A stretch of DNA of 64,000 nucleotides from CAIKOD01 sp035505975 (GTDB lineage Archaea; Halobacteriota; Methanomicrobia; Methanomicrobiales; Methanospirillaceae): the NCBI GenBank assembly GCA_035505975.1, contig DATJQJ010000012.1, forward strand, positions 1-64,000. Reading direction: 5' to 3'. Both the position numbers and the translations under genes were made by a program. The notes beneath the pieces are model-generated. The model saw only the letters and a list, made by a program, of their open reading frames with translations, was not told the origin of the DNA and did not search any database. The stretch's first letter is position 1; the number at the start of each line of letters is the position of its first letter. Positions 52,786 to 62,467 of the stretch are shown piece by piece.

Positions 52786-54021
52786 TCATCCAAACAGTTT
52801 CTTCGACTGCTCGAGCGCCTCTACGGCGGGGAGCTTCTTGCCGGTCAGGAACTCGATGCAGGCGCCCCCGCCGGTAGAGATGTGGGTGAATTTTTTATCC
52901 AGTCCGAGTTTTTCAATTACCGCGGCAGTATGGCCCCCTCCGACGACTGAAAATTCTACCTGGGAGGCAGTTTTTAACAGTTCGTAGGTCCCGGTCGCGA
53001 AATCGGGTTCTTCAAAAACCCCGGCCGGTCCGTTGAATACGACGGTCCCAGCACTGTTCAGGACGGAACAGAGGGTCCCGATCGCATCCATCCCCACATC
53101 GAGGACAGGGGCCTCTTTTGGAATGGCACTGACCGGATATTCGGTCCGCCTGCTGTCTTCCCGCACGGCCACCCAGTCGGGGATGATGACACGGGACTTG
53201 AATTCGGATAGAAGGTGCTTTGCATGTTCGATCTCGCGTTCATATTTCAACTGGTGGATCAGTTGGGTAGAGGGTGTTCCAATGTCGAAACCCTGCGCGA
53301 TCAAGAACACATTTGCCACGACACCAATGACCATCACCTCGTCGGCCACATTATTTTCGAGGACATAGCGTGCGACTGCCATCGAATCGTCGACTTTTGT
53401 GCCGCCGAGAACCATGCAGACCGGTCTCGGTGCCGCCGTGAATACCCGGCTTAATGTGGATACTTCCTTCTCCATGAGAAGACCGGCGGCCGACTTCATC
53501 GAATAGGGAAGTCCAACCACGGTAGGTTGGGAACGGTGGGCCGTCCCGAAGGCATCGTTGACGAAAAGGTCAGCCATCTGGGAGAGGTTTCTCACAAGAT
53601 GGGTTTTTTTTGCCTCTTCCGGCTTTAGCGTCAGATTTTCCTCTGCATTGAACCTGACGTTTTCAAGCATGAGGACGTCGCCGGAATGAAGGTCGCGGAC
53701 CGTCTCCCTGGCGCAACTGCCGAAAATATCATCGATGTACCTGACCTGCTTGCCGATCAGGTGGGAAAGTTTCTCGGCATGTGCCTCGAGGGAGGTGAAA
53801 TCCTTCTTGCCGGGCCGGCTCTGGTGGGTCAGGATCACGACTTTGCTGTTCTTCAAAGCCTGGATCGTCGGCACGTGCTCGCGGAACCGCTTGTCGTCAA
53901 GGATTGTATTCGACGCAGGATCGATTGGAGAATTGAGGTCCAGACGGAGTAAAACGGTTTTTCCATCGGGTTTTAATTCCTTCAGCGTCCCTATACCCGT
54001 CCCTGACCCGCTTAGCACCAT
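52786..54021 (-). CDS. pgk: Phosphoglycerate kinase
   Basis: Transfers phosphate between 1,3-bisphosphoglycerate and ADP. The 411-residue archaeal-type protein shows VLLRLDLNSPID, LTHQSRPGKKDFTSL, LMLENVRFNAEE, VNDAFGTAHRSQPT, VLGGTKVDDS, VFNGPAGVFE and the C-terminal nucleotide loop ISTGGGACIEFLTGKKLPAVEAL. Its ATG at 54021 directly abuts the TAA of the ATP synthase subunit D gene, so it is likely cotranslated with the ATP synthase operon. Confidence 0.96.
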   Translation of the reverse strand: MVLSGSGTGIGTLKELKPDGKTVLLRLDLNSPIDPASNTILDDKRFREHVPTIQALKNSKVVILTHQSRPGKKDFTSLEAHAEKLSHLIGKQVRYIDDIFGSCARETVRDLHSGDVLMLENVRFNAEENLTLKPEEAKKTHLVRNLSQMADLFVNDAFGTAHRSQPTVVGLPYSMKSAAGLLMEKEVSTLSRVFTAAPRPVCMVLGGTKVDDSMAVARYVLENNVADEVMVIGVVANVFLIAQGFDIGTPSTQLIHQLKYEREIEHAKHLLSEFKSRVIIPDWVAVREDSRRTEYPVSAIPKEAPVLDVGMDAIGTLCSVLNSAGTVVFNGPAGVFEEPDFATGTYELLKTASQVEFSVVGGGHTAAVIEKLGLDKKFTHISTGGGACIEFLTGKKLPAVEALEQSKKLFG

Positions 54022-54642
54022 TTACACGGTCCTTGCCTTGATCTTCTTCAGCCTGAAGAGCTCTTCCCGTTCCATCTCGTCGAGCCTCATCTTGATGAAA
54101 TTCCTTGTCTCCGACAGTTCGGGGATTACCTTGAACTCGAGGGCGTTTACTCGCCGTTTCGTCGATTCGATCTCGTCGAGAAGCCGTTTCATTGTTGTTT
54201 CAATCTCGGCGCTCGCGATGATCGCCTCGACGAGCTCCTCGAATGAGGTCGCGGTCTCATCGATGATCGATGTCGTCCCGAGCACCCCGTAGCCCCGGTC
54301 GACGAGGTTCTTTCTCACTTTCGACGATTCGATCTCGGGGACGACGACTCCCATGATGTTCTTGGACGAAAGGGTAATGCCTGGGGATTCCTTTACCGAG
54401 AGCGCCGCCGATTTTACCCCGATTGCGCCTTCGACAGTATTTGCAAGGGCCATGCTTTGCACGGCCCGCTGGTACCTTGCCATCAGTTCTCCCCGGCTGT
54501 CTTTTGCATCTGCGAGCACCTTGAAAAATTCAAGGATCAGGCCGTCACGTTTCATTTTCAGGATTTTATACCCGCGCTCGGATAAGGCAATCCTTCGTTT
54601 GAGGTTGATCAGTTCTGAACGGGTCGGTTTGATGTCAGCCAT
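54022..54642 (-). CDS. atpD: A-type ATP synthase subunit D (central rotor shaft)
   Basis: Coiled-coil rotor subunit of 206 residues. The family opening ADIKPTRSELINLKRRIALSERGYKILKMKRDGL and the C-terminal TKRRVNALEFKVIPELSETRNFIKMRLDEMEREELFRLKK are clear. It turns inside the A3B3 head and links it to the membrane rotor through F and C. Six bases separate it from atpB upstream, and pgk follows without gap. Confidence 0.96.
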   Translation of the reverse strand: MADIKPTRSELINLKRRIALSERGYKILKMKRDGLILEFFKVLADAKDSRGELMARYQRAVQSMALANTVEGAIGVKSAALSVKESPGITLSSKNIMGVVVPEIESSKVRKNLVDRGYGVLGTTSIIDETATSFEELVEAIIASAEIETTMKRLLDEIESTKRRVNALEFKVIPELSETRNFIKMRLDEMEREELFRLKKIKARTV

Positions 54643-54648
54643 GACTGG

Positions 54649-56037
54649 TTACCCCTGGGCAGCCCCGGCCTTGAATTTCGGATGGTACTTGTTGATCAGG
54701 TCGCGGTCGATACGGGTCAGCTGCTCGACGGGCAAGGTCGACAACAGGTCCCAGCCGAGGTCGAGCGTATCGACGATCGTTCTGTCTTCGTCATAACCCT
54801 GCCGGACGAACCTCTGCTCGAATATATCTGCAAATTCAAGGAACATCCGGTCGCGTTCCGAGAGCGCATCCTTTCCAACGATTGCCACGAGGCCCCTGAG
54901 ATCGTTTCCTTCCGCGTACCCCGCATACATCTGGTCTGATACTTTTTTATGGTCCTCGCGGGTGTGGCCCTTTCCGATACCGAGGTTCATCAGACGTGAT
55001 AACGACGGCAGGACGTTGATCGGCGGATAGATACCTTTCCGGTGAAGGTCACGGGAGACCACGATCTGTCCTTCGGTGATATACCCGGTGAGGTCAGGGA
55101 TCGGATGGGTGATATCATCGCCTGGCATGGTGAGGATCGGGATCTGGGTGACGGACCCTTTCTTGCCCTTGATGATCCCGGCACGCTCATAGATACTTGC
55201 AAGATCGGTGTACATGTATCCCGGGTACCCACGACGGCCAGGGACCTCTTCGCGGGCAGCTCCGATCTGTCGGAGCGCCTCGCAGTAGTTGGTCATATCA
55301 GTAAGGATCACGAGCACGTGCATCCCAAGCTCGAATGCCAGGTATTCCGCAGTTGTGAGTGCGAGTCGCGGTGTGATAATCCGTTCGACAGCCGGGTCGT
55401 CGGCCAGGTTAAGGAACACGACTGCCCGTTCAAGGGCCCCGGTCCGTTCGAAGTCTTTCATGAAGTAATTGGCTTCTTCCTTCGTGATACCCATCGCTGC
55501 GAATACGACGGCAAATTCCTCAGTAGATCCGATAACCTTTGCCTGTCGGGCGATCTGCAATGCGATATTGTTGTGGGGCAGCCCGGCTCCCGAGAAGATC
55601 GGGAGTTTCTGCCCCCTGACCAGGGTATTTGTACCGTCAATTGTAGAAATACCGGTCTGGATGAATTCGTTCGGTGAACCCCGGGCATAGGGGTTGATAG
55701 CCGCACCCGTGATATCGAGCCGTTTTTCCGGCACGATCTCCGGACCACCGTCGATCGGTTTCCCACCGCCTGACAGGATACGTCCGAGCATCTCCCTTCC
55801 GACCGGCATCTTGATGGTCTCACCGGTGAACCTGACACCGCTGTCCTTCCCGATACCTGCAGTCGTCTCGAATACCTGCACGACGACCAGGGAGTCACTG
55901 GTGTCCAGCACCTGGCCTCGTTTTATCGTTCCGTCGTAAAGGACGATGTTGACAAGCTCTCCGTACCCGATTGGTTCGGTCTTCTCGACGAAAACGAGCG
56001 GTCCTGCAATCTTTGTTATTGTCCTGTATTCCTTCAT
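54649..56037 (-). CDS. atpB: A-type ATP synthase subunit B
   Basis: Non-catalytic nucleotide-binding head subunit, 462 residues. Segments include YRTITKIAGPLVFVEKTEPIGYGELV, a degenerate P-loop region FSGAGLPHNNIALQIARQ, and MTNYCEALRQIGAAREEVPGRRGYPGYMYTDLA. The Walker lysine is replaced, as expected for B. ATG 56037 overlaps the atpA stop in ATGA. Confidence 0.97.
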   Translation of the reverse strand: MKEYRTITKIAGPLVFVEKTEPIGYGELVNIVLYDGTIKRGQVLDTSDSLVVVQVFETTAGIGKDSGVRFTGETIKMPVGREMLGRILSGGGKPIDGGPEIVPEKRLDITGAAINPYARGSPNEFIQTGISTIDGTNTLVRGQKLPIFSGAGLPHNNIALQIARQAKVIGSTEEFAVVFAAMGITKEEANYFMKDFERTGALERAVVFLNLADDPAVERIITPRLALTTAEYLAFELGMHVLVILTDMTNYCEALRQIGAAREEVPGRRGYPGYMYTDLASIYERAGIIKGKKGSVTQIPILTMPGDDITHPIPDLTGYITEGQIVVSRDLHRKGIYPPINVLPSLSRLMNLGIGKGHTREDHKKVSDQMYAGYAEGNDLRGLVAIVGKDALSERDRMFLEFADIFEQRFVRQGYDEDRTIVDTLDLGWDLLSTLPVEQLTRIDRDLINKYHPKFKAGAAQG

Positions 56038-57800
56038 GCTGACGCCCTCAGTGCACTGAATTCCGCATCCATCTGCTTTTCAATCTTTTCAAGTTCGGGC
56101 TTGTAGTCCTTGATGAACTTGATCTGCGGAAGGTCGTTTTTCGACTTGATTCCGATGATCTGGGCCGGGGTCACGCCTGCGGTCTGGGCCGCATAACCGA
56201 GGTCAGAATAAAGCTTTATGGCCTTCATCATGTCGTATTGTTTCTTCATGTCGCAGAAGGTATCGACCGGATCGTAAGCATTCTGCTGGAGGAAAATCTC
56301 CCTGATCATCCTTGCGATCTCGATGGTGATCTGTTCAGCCTCGGGCAGTGCATCCGACCCGACGAGTTGTACGATCTCCTGGAGTTCGGCTTCCTTCTGC
56401 AGGACTTCCATCGCCCAGGACCGGATCGCGTTCCATTCGGGCGAGACTTCCCGGTCGTACCAGTCGTGCAGGGTATCGAGGTACAGGGAATAGGAATTCA
56501 ACCAGTTGATCGCCGGGAAATGACGGCGTTGCGAGAGTTTGGCATCAAGGGCCCAGAAAACTTTCACGATACGGAGGGTATTCTGGGTGACCGGCTCCGA
56601 AAAGTCGCCACCAGGCGGAGATACCGCACCGATAACCGAAACCGAACCGTCGCCTCCCGCAAGGGTCTTGACAAGTCCTGCTCGCTCATAGAACTCCGAC
56701 AGGCGGGCCGCGAGGTATGCGGGATATCCCTCTTCCCCGGGCATTTCTTCCAGCCGGGAGGAGATCTCTCTCATCGCCTCTGCCCATCGTGAAGTGGAAT
56801 CGGCCATCAGGGAGACATCGTATCCCATGTCACGGAAATATTCTGCGATGGTAATACCGGTATAAACCGACGCTTCCCTGGCAGCTACCGGCATGTTGCT
56901 CGTGTTGGCAATCAGGACGGTCCGTTCCATCAGGGGTTTCCCGGTCTTCGGGTCTTCGAGTTCAGGGAACTCGGTCAGCACCTCGGTCATCTCGTTGCCA
57001 CGTTCACCGCACCCGATATAGACGACGATCTCTCCGTCGCTCCATTTTGCCAGCTGCTGCTGGGTCACCGTTTTTCCACTGCCGAATGGCCCGGGAATTG
57101 CCGCAGTCCCGCCTTTTGCGATTGGGAATAATCCGTCGAGAATACGCTGCCCTGTTATTAATGGTATTTCGGGGTTCAGTTTTTCTTTTACCGGTCTCGG
57201 GACCCGCACGGGCCACCGCTGCATCATGGTGAGCTGGGTGCCGTCTTCAAGGACGCACACCGTCTCTTCCACGGTGAAGGAGCCGGATTTTATGGTTTTT
57301 ACCTTACCGCCCTTCATGTTCGGGGGGACCATTACTTTGTGGACGATGTTGGTTTCCTGGACTTCCCCGATAATCCCGCCTGGGAGGACGGAATCTCCAT
57401 CCTTCACGAGAGGCTTGAATTCCCATTTCTTTTCATGGGAGAGTCCGGGTGCCGATACACCCCGCTCGATAAAATCTCCCATCTTGTCGACAAGGACACT
57501 TAAGGGACGTTGGATCCCATCGTAGATACTGGTGAGAAGCCCAGGACCGAGTTCAACGGCCAGCGAAAGCCCCGTGTTGATAACGGGTTCGCCAGGCTTG
57601 ATCCCGGACGTGTCTTCATAGACCTGGATGATGATATCATCACCCTGGATCTTGATGACCTCGCCCATCAACTCCTCTTTTCCCACTTTCACGACATCGT
57701 ACATATGGGCTTCCAGGTCGACCGCTGTAACGACAGGACCTGAAATCCTTTTAAGTACTCCCTTCTTGTCGGTTTTTGACGCTATTTCATTCACTTCCAC
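56034..57800 (-). CDS. atpA: A-type ATP synthase catalytic subunit A
   Basis: The 588-residue catalytic head subunit has the P-loop GPFGSGKTVTQQQLAKW near residue 235, and the catalytic Glu region GCGERGNEMTEVL. It has LMADSTSRWAEAMREISSRLEEMPGEEGYPAYLAARLSEFYERAG and the non-homologous insert that marks A subunits (about 110-200). The start is GTG 57800 or GTG 57794, the latter giving a GTGA overlap with the atpF stop. It works with B, D and F in the soluble head. Confidence 0.97.
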   Translation of the reverse strand: MEVNEIASKTDKKGVLKRISGPVVTAVDLEAHMYDVVKVGKEELMGEVIKIQGDDIIIQVYEDTSGIKPGEPVINTGLSLAVELGPGLLTSIYDGIQRPLSVLVDKMGDFIERGVSAPGLSHEKKWEFKPLVKDGDSVLPGGIIGEVQETNIVHKVMVPPNMKGGKVKTIKSGSFTVEETVCVLEDGTQLTMMQRWPVRVPRPVKEKLNPEIPLITGQRILDGLFPIAKGGTAAIPGPFGSGKTVTQQQLAKWSDGEIVVYIGCGERGNEMTEVLTEFPELEDPKTGKPLMERTVLIANTSNMPVAAREASVYTGITIAEYFRDMGYDVSLMADSTSRWAEAMREISSRLEEMPGEEGYPAYLAARLSEFYERAGLVKTLAGGDGSVSVIGAVSPPGGDFSEPVTQNTLRIVKVFWALDAKLSQRRHFPAINWLNSYSLYLDTLHDWYDREVSPEWNAIRSWAMEVLQKEAELQEIVQLVGSDALPEAEQITIEIARMIREIFLQQNAYDPVDTFCDMKKQYDMMKAIKLYSDLGYAAQTAGVTPAQIIGIKSKNDLPQIKFIKDYKPELEKIEKQMDAEFSALRASA

Positions 57801-58096
57801 AGATCAACACCCACTGATCTCTTGATTCTCTCACGCATGGACAACCCGCCTTCTTCCTCCTCGCCGATAGTAATTATGGTCGGCTTGACAGAATTCTCAA
57901 GTGTTGTCCGGAGGCGTCCGGGAACCCGTTTCATATCGCTGCTGTTCAGTACAAGGATCCCGATATCGATATCTGCCATTGCATGGTTGATGTATTCCAC
58001 GAGCTTTTCATCGTTTTCAGCCGCGTACGTCTTCCTGATGCCGGCGAGCCTGAACCCAAGGATGAACTCGCTGTTCCCGATAACTGCGATCTCCAT
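57791..58096 (-). CDS. atpF: A-type ATP synthase subunit F
   Basis: The 101-residue rotor-stalk subunit begins MEIAVIGNSEFILGFRLAGI and has DIGILVLNSSDMKR and KPTIITIGEEEEGGLSMRERIKRSVGVDLWK. It has a Rossmann-like fold that contacts D. ATG 58096 starts directly after the atpC stop, and its end overlaps atpA. Confidence 0.95.
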   Translation of the reverse strand: MEIAVIGNSEFILGFRLAGIRKTYAAENDEKLVEYINHAMADIDIGILVLNSSDMKRVPGRLRTTLENSVKPTIITIGEEEEGGLSMRERIKRSVGVDLWK

Positions 58097-59149
58097 TCAC
58101 ATCACCAGGTATCCTTTGATCCGGTCCGCCGGAAGTTGCGATTCTTTACCCCTGGCAATAGCACGCAGGTTAAATACCTCGTATTTCTTCTGTTCCAGAT
58201 AGACGAGGACAGGATGAATGGAAAACGGGTTCAGCTTGGACATCCGTTCCATCTGCTCGAGCTGCACTCTGATCAGATCGATCTCGATATCCCGGATCGA
58301 CTTCTCGTTTCTCAGCGTGTCAAGGACAGCGATAAGCGGTTTCACCCGCATTTTTGCCAGGATTGCATCGATAAACTCGGTCTGACTTGAAATTCCGTGG
58401 AGGCGCTGAAGTTCTTCGATAGAGAATGTGCCGCCCTCGACCATCAGGTCCCTTACGTCGGTATCGACGATATCGGCCCTGAGCCTGAACAGGTTCCTGA
58501 TATTGGTTATGTCGATGTCGAGCTTTACATAGTTCGCGAACAGCTCCCCTCCCTTTACCCCTTTGCTGCCGTCGAGCAGCTTGGCATAAAACTGCTTATA
58601 CAGCTCATTCTCAAGCCGGGACAACGATTTTGTCTGTTGTGCCACCGGTAACTCCCGAACGAGTACGGGGTACATCTTACTCCCCTTCAATGCCTCGACG
58701 ACCCGCTCGGGGGAATCTTCCATAACAAGGCGATCAAGGGATGCTTTGTCAAGTTCCCCGGCGGGGATCAGGATCTCCCTGATCTTTCCCGGTTTGGCAC
58801 CCTGGAATTTCCCCCGGAGAATGTTCAGGACATTCTGGATATCCCATCGTCTCAGGTAGGCCGCGGTAAATTCCTTGATGGAACCCGTGGTGATGGTCAG
58901 GATCCTCTGGTACTCCTTGGCAAGGTTCCAGGACAATGCCATTTCAAGGAGGTCTATCCCGGAGAACGATCCGCTCATTTCATCGATCTCTCTTTTATAT
59001 TCCATTTCTTCAATGGAACGGGTAATTTCAGGAATGCTCATGTTCAGCATCCTGAGATAATCCTCCTTCGGCAGGAGCTTTGATTTCCTGACCCTCATTC
59101 TCGTGCCGACGTAAATATAAGAGGCATTACTGCCTCTCATTCCAGTCAT
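58097..59149 (-). CDS. atpC: A-type ATP synthase subunit C
   Basis: The 350-residue funnel-shaped subunit couples the central stalk to the c ring (V-type d homologue). Helical segments include ASYIYVGTRMRVRKSKLLPKEDY, YLRRWDIQNVLNILRGKFQG and NYVKLDIDITNIRNLFRLRADIV, all typical. The start may be ATG 59149 or ATG 59140 three codons later. It lies between atpE and atpF with tight spacing. Confidence 0.95.
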   Translation of the reverse strand: MTGMRGSNASYIYVGTRMRVRKSKLLPKEDYLRMLNMSIPEITRSIEEMEYKREIDEMSGSFSGIDLLEMALSWNLAKEYQRILTITTGSIKEFTAAYLRRWDIQNVLNILRGKFQGAKPGKIREILIPAGELDKASLDRLVMEDSPERVVEALKGSKMYPVLVRELPVAQQTKSLSRLENELYKQFYAKLLDGSKGVKGGELFANYVKLDIDITNIRNLFRLRADIVDTDVRDLMVEGGTFSIEELQRLHGISSQTEFIDAILAKMRVKPLIAVLDTLRNEKSIRDIEIDLIRVQLEQMERMSKLNPFSIHPVLVYLEQKKYEVFNLRAIARGKESQLPADRIKGYLVM

Positions 59150-59161
59150 GCCATGCCTCCC

Positions 59162-59740
59162 TCAGCCGAACAGGATATCTGATGCATCCTTGAGACCTGT
59201 TTCCCATACCTGGTTCAGGAATGTGCGGTAACTTGAATCTATCTGGAGCGTACCATCCCGGCTTTCGACGATGATACCCCCCTCAATATTCACTGGATTT
59301 CCTGAGGTATATCCCTTGAATTCGCTGTTCTGTCCGATAACATCTTTCAGGACCTGCATATCGCGCGCACTGCAATGTACTATCCCTTCCGGGATCTGCC
59401 CCATGGCTCCGTGGAGGAGTGATTTGATTGTTTCGCGATGAAAATTTTCAGGCAGCGCCTGCAGGGTTTTCAGGGTATTCTGATAGACTTGATCCAGCAG
59501 TTCCTTCTGCGAATTCAGAAGTTCACGCTTTACAATGAGGTTGGCCGCGGAAATCTCCTGGCTCTCGATGATGGTGATATTTTTCTCTACCGATTCTTCG
59601 GCAGCCAGTTTGATCTTTTCTGCTTTCAGCTGACTGTCGGCCAGAATCCTCGAGACCTCTTTTTTCGCCCCTTCCCGGATCGCATCCGCTTCTTTCTGCC
59701 CTTTCGACCTGATCTCTCCGATGACTGCTTCCAGTCCCAT
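59162..59740 (-). CDS. atpE: A-type ATP synthase subunit E
   Basis: Peripheral stalk subunit of 192 residues. The N-terminal half is a long charged coiled coil (GLEAVIGEIRSKGQKEADAIREGAKKEVSRIL and on). The C-terminal half is globular, with GGIIVESRDGTLQIDSSYRTFLNQVWE, the family signature. It pairs with subunit H to hold the head. ATG 59740; atpK lies 12 bases upstream. Confidence 0.95.
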   Translation of the reverse strand: MGLEAVIGEIRSKGQKEADAIREGAKKEVSRILADSQLKAEKIKLAAEESVEKNITIIESQEISAANLIVKRELLNSQKELLDQVYQNTLKTLQALPENFHRETIKSLLHGAMGQIPEGIVHCSARDMQVLKDVIGQNSEFKGYTSGNPVNIEGGIIVESRDGTLQIDSSYRTFLNQVWETGLKDASDILFG

Positions 59741-59752
59741 AGTCTGCCCCGT

Positions 59753-60001
59753 TTAGAATAAGAGGAGCAGTGCGACTACGAGGCCGAAGATGACGATCGT
59801 TTCAGGAATCACCGTGAACAGTAATGCAAGACCGAATATGTCCTTGTCTTCAGCAACGGCACCTACTCCCGCAGAACCGATTCCCATTTCGGCAATGCCG
59901 GTCCCGATACCTGCCATTCCAACTGCGAGACCAGCACCAATCGCCTTAAGTCCAACCTGCGATGCCTGTACCATTTCGAGTGTCATGTTTACGTCTGCCA
60001 T
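59753..60001 (-). CDS. atpK: A-type ATP synthase subunit K (proteolipid c)
   Basis: The 82-residue hairpin of two membrane helices forms the rotor ring. Helix 1 is Gly-rich (VGLKAIGAGLAVGMAGIGTGIAE). The loop is VAEDKDIFG. Helix 2 carries the ion-binding Glu in LLFTVIPETIVIFGLVVALLL. One binding site per hairpin implies an F-like c ring suited to ATP synthesis. Proton or sodium preference cannot be settled by eye. Confidence 0.96.
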   Translation of the reverse strand: MADVNMTLEMVQASQVGLKAIGAGLAVGMAGIGTGIAEMGIGSAGVGAVAEDKDIFGLALLFTVIPETIVIFGLVVALLLLF

Positions 60002-60003
60002 TT

Positions 60004-61971
60004 TTAATCCTCCGTAAATTTCCTTTTCATACCAAATGGATTGTATTTTTTGCCTCCACCTTTGTAGAACTTGGTGAAGAATTCAACATAATTCAACCTG
60101 AGGGACTGCAGAGCCCCGTCGATTAATCCTAGTGCTGCGTTCCCAATGTGACCCACTATAAAAATGAGCACGCCGAGAGCGATAATTACAGCACCGACTG
60201 CTGTAATACTTTTCAGTTGCGGCTCGATAATAAGCCCGATTGAAATATAATTTACCACCATCGCGATCGCGACCGATGACAGTCCAACTGCCACCAGACG
60301 GGTAAACGATAAGGTGTGACTGATAATTGTCGGTACTTCGAAGATGTCGAGCACATTCTCCTGTGCAATGAAGATCACGCCGACTATGATCATCAATAGT
60401 CCTCCAATAGCTCCCGGCGTGAACCCTGCAACAACCGGGGTCTGCCTTGTCAGATCGATCATCAGGGGGATGGTGAAATAAGCCCAGATTGTAATTAGGA
60501 TCCCCCACATTACAAGAATCCACCCAAGATTCCCCAGGATCGTTTTCGTCCGGTGGGAACCGTGATCATTCCTTGCGTGGTTGATGATCCCAAATATGCG
60601 ACCGAGCGTGATGTACAGTACGCCAATCCAGATCGAGGTGACGAGCAATTGCGGAATTGCCGCTCCCGGCCCTCCTTCCCCTCCGATATTCATATGGCGG
60701 GAGAAGATGATCGGCTCCCAGAAGAGCTTGAATCCGATGACTTCTGAATAGAGCAAACCGAAAAATATCGTCGAGAATGAAAATATCATCAGAGTCTTTA
60801 CCAGCCGGGCGCCGTCACCGCTTTTGAAGAACCTTCTCATGACGAGGCTCAACACCAGCAGGATCAGTCCGTATCCGACATCCCCGAGCATCAGCCCGAA
60901 GAATATCGGAAAGATAAATGCAACGACCAGGGTGGGGTCGATCTCGGTGTACTTTGGTCTCGAATACGTGTCAATGATCAACTGTGTCGGATCGCAGAAC
61001 GATGGGTTATCGTACTCGACCGGGACGATGTCATGTTCCCTGTCAACCGGTAGTTCAACGACATAACTTTTTCCTCCCGTGGCGGCATTGATCGCATCGA
61101 TCAATCCTTTGATCTCGGCCGACGGGACGAAACCTTCGGCGACGAAGGCCTGGTCGGTGGTCGCGAACCGCAATGGAGCTTCCGCTTTTTCAACGTCCGT
61201 TGTGATGAGTTCATCGCAGGCGAGGAGAAAATCTGCATGTTTCTTCCTGCATTCTTCCATTTTCGCAGCGATGCCGGCCAGCTCTTTTTTGAGCTCCCCT
61301 ATCCTTGCATTATATCGTTCGATGGCGGTTCCGGCAGACCCGGTCTCCTCTGGGATCTGCACCATCTGGAACATCGCATCGGACAGGGCACGTTCAGCAA
61401 CCGCACGCTGGGCAGACTGGACGATCAATACAATAAAATTGCCCGTTTTTGAAGGTGAGTAGTAACATTCGTGCGGGACATCGGGAATCACATCGCGGTT
61501 GGTATAACCTGCATATACCGAAAGCGACTGGTATCCACGCAGGAGATCCATGTCAACCGGGACCTGGACGAAGGGCTTGAGAAGGTCTATTTTCTGTTCG
61601 AGTTCCTTCTCTTCAGTCTCAAGCATCGACTTTCTTTCCGTGATCTCTTCCGCTTCTTTTTCGATGACCGGGAGATCCCGTTCGATAAGCGCCCTGATAT
61701 CCGCAGTTTTTTGTTTCTTTTCGGGTCCGGTTTCCTCCGGTTTTACCAGGTACGTTGATTCAACAGACCTGATTTTAAGCAGGTCGCTCGAGGCGGCGCT
61801 TGCGTCCGCAAGGGGCATGCCAATCCGGAATCCTTCATACCCTTCCCTGGTCTGGTCAACGAAATCATCGATATGGAACAGGTTACGACGGTATAATTCC
61901 TGGATGACCGGTTCGAGCTGGTCCTTCGAGGCTGCAATGAACAGCCGGCTCATCGGTTTAGCCTTTAACAT
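60004..61971 (-). CDS. atpI: A-type ATP synthase subunit I (membrane stator, a-like)
   Basis: The 655-residue stator has an N-terminal cytoplasmic domain (about 1-320) with coiled coils (EEITERKSMLETEEKELEQKIDLL). The membrane part of seven to eight helices begins near 345 with LVVAFIFPIFFGLMLGDVGYGL. The conserved Arg for ion translocation is likely in HTLSFTRLVAVGLSSVAIAMV. ATG 61971 (MLKAKPMSRLFIAASKDQ) is family-like and overlaps the atpH end; longer frames upstream lie inside atpH. ATG 61953 is an alternative. Confidence 0.95.
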   Translation of the reverse strand: MLKAKPMSRLFIAASKDQLEPVIQELYRRNLFHIDDFVDQTREGYEGFRIGMPLADASAASSDLLKIRSVESTYLVKPEETGPEKKQKTADIRALIERDLPVIEKEAEEITERKSMLETEEKELEQKIDLLKPFVQVPVDMDLLRGYQSLSVYAGYTNRDVIPDVPHECYYSPSKTGNFIVLIVQSAQRAVAERALSDAMFQMVQIPEETGSAGTAIERYNARIGELKKELAGIAAKMEECRKKHADFLLACDELITTDVEKAEAPLRFATTDQAFVAEGFVPSAEIKGLIDAINAATGGKSYVVELPVDREHDIVPVEYDNPSFCDPTQLIIDTYSRPKYTEIDPTLVVAFIFPIFFGLMLGDVGYGLILLVLSLVMRRFFKSGDGARLVKTLMIFSFSTIFFGLLYSEVIGFKLFWEPIIFSRHMNIGGEGGPGAAIPQLLVTSIWIGVLYITLGRIFGIINHARNDHGSHRTKTILGNLGWILVMWGILITIWAYFTIPLMIDLTRQTPVVAGFTPGAIGGLLMIIVGVIFIAQENVLDIFEVPTIISHTLSFTRLVAVGLSSVAIAMVVNYISIGLIIEPQLKSITAVGAVIIALGVLIFIVGHIGNAALGLIDGALQSLRLNYVEFFTKFYKGGGKKYNPFGMKRKFTED

Positions 61972-62287
61972 GCAGCTGCTCCCTGAACCGGGATACCAGC
62001 AACTCCACTGCCCGGTCAAGGTTCCTGCTGCCCTTCTCTTTGAGAGCAGCGGCGCGTTGTCCGCCTTCCCTGATGATCCGTGCATGGGCTTCTTCGGCTC
62101 GCTGCCGGGCATCGGCCATGCGCTTCTTTTTGTACTCTTCCGCGTTACTTTTCGCCTTTAACAACAGGTTATCTGCTTCCAGCTCAGCATCGGCGATACT
62201 CTTTTTCTTTTCCGCCTCCGCGTTGCGTATCATGGTTCTATACTCTTCTTCTGCAGTTTTGATGTCTTTTAAGACCTCAGTCTTCAT
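61958..62287 (-). CDS. atpH: A-type ATP synthase subunit H (peripheral stalk)
   Basis: The 109-residue protein is almost entirely charged coiled coil (EVLKDIKTAEEEYRTMIRNAEAEKKKSIADAELEADNLL and on), as in AhaH. It forms the peripheral stalk with subunit E. First gene of the nine-gene operon H-I-K-E-C-F-A-B-D, with pgk at the end. A minus-strand A/T-rich promoter region lies at about 62320-62360. Confidence 0.93.
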   Translation of the reverse strand: MKTEVLKDIKTAEEEYRTMIRNAEAEKKKSIADAELEADNLLLKAKSNAEEYKKKRMADARQRAEEAHARIIREGGQRAAALKEKGSRNLDRAVELLVSRFREQLHVKG

Positions 62288-62467
62288 CCAACCCTCCTCT
62301 CATGATAGTACAATAATTAATGAAAAACACTCATAAATGTGTTGTTATTTATTTCATGGGAAAAACACGCGATAAAACGGGCCTGCGACAATAAATCCTG
62401 TGAATTTTGTCGCATTAACCGACAACGAATTATGTTAAAACTGTTAATGGACCCTGTTCGTACCGTT

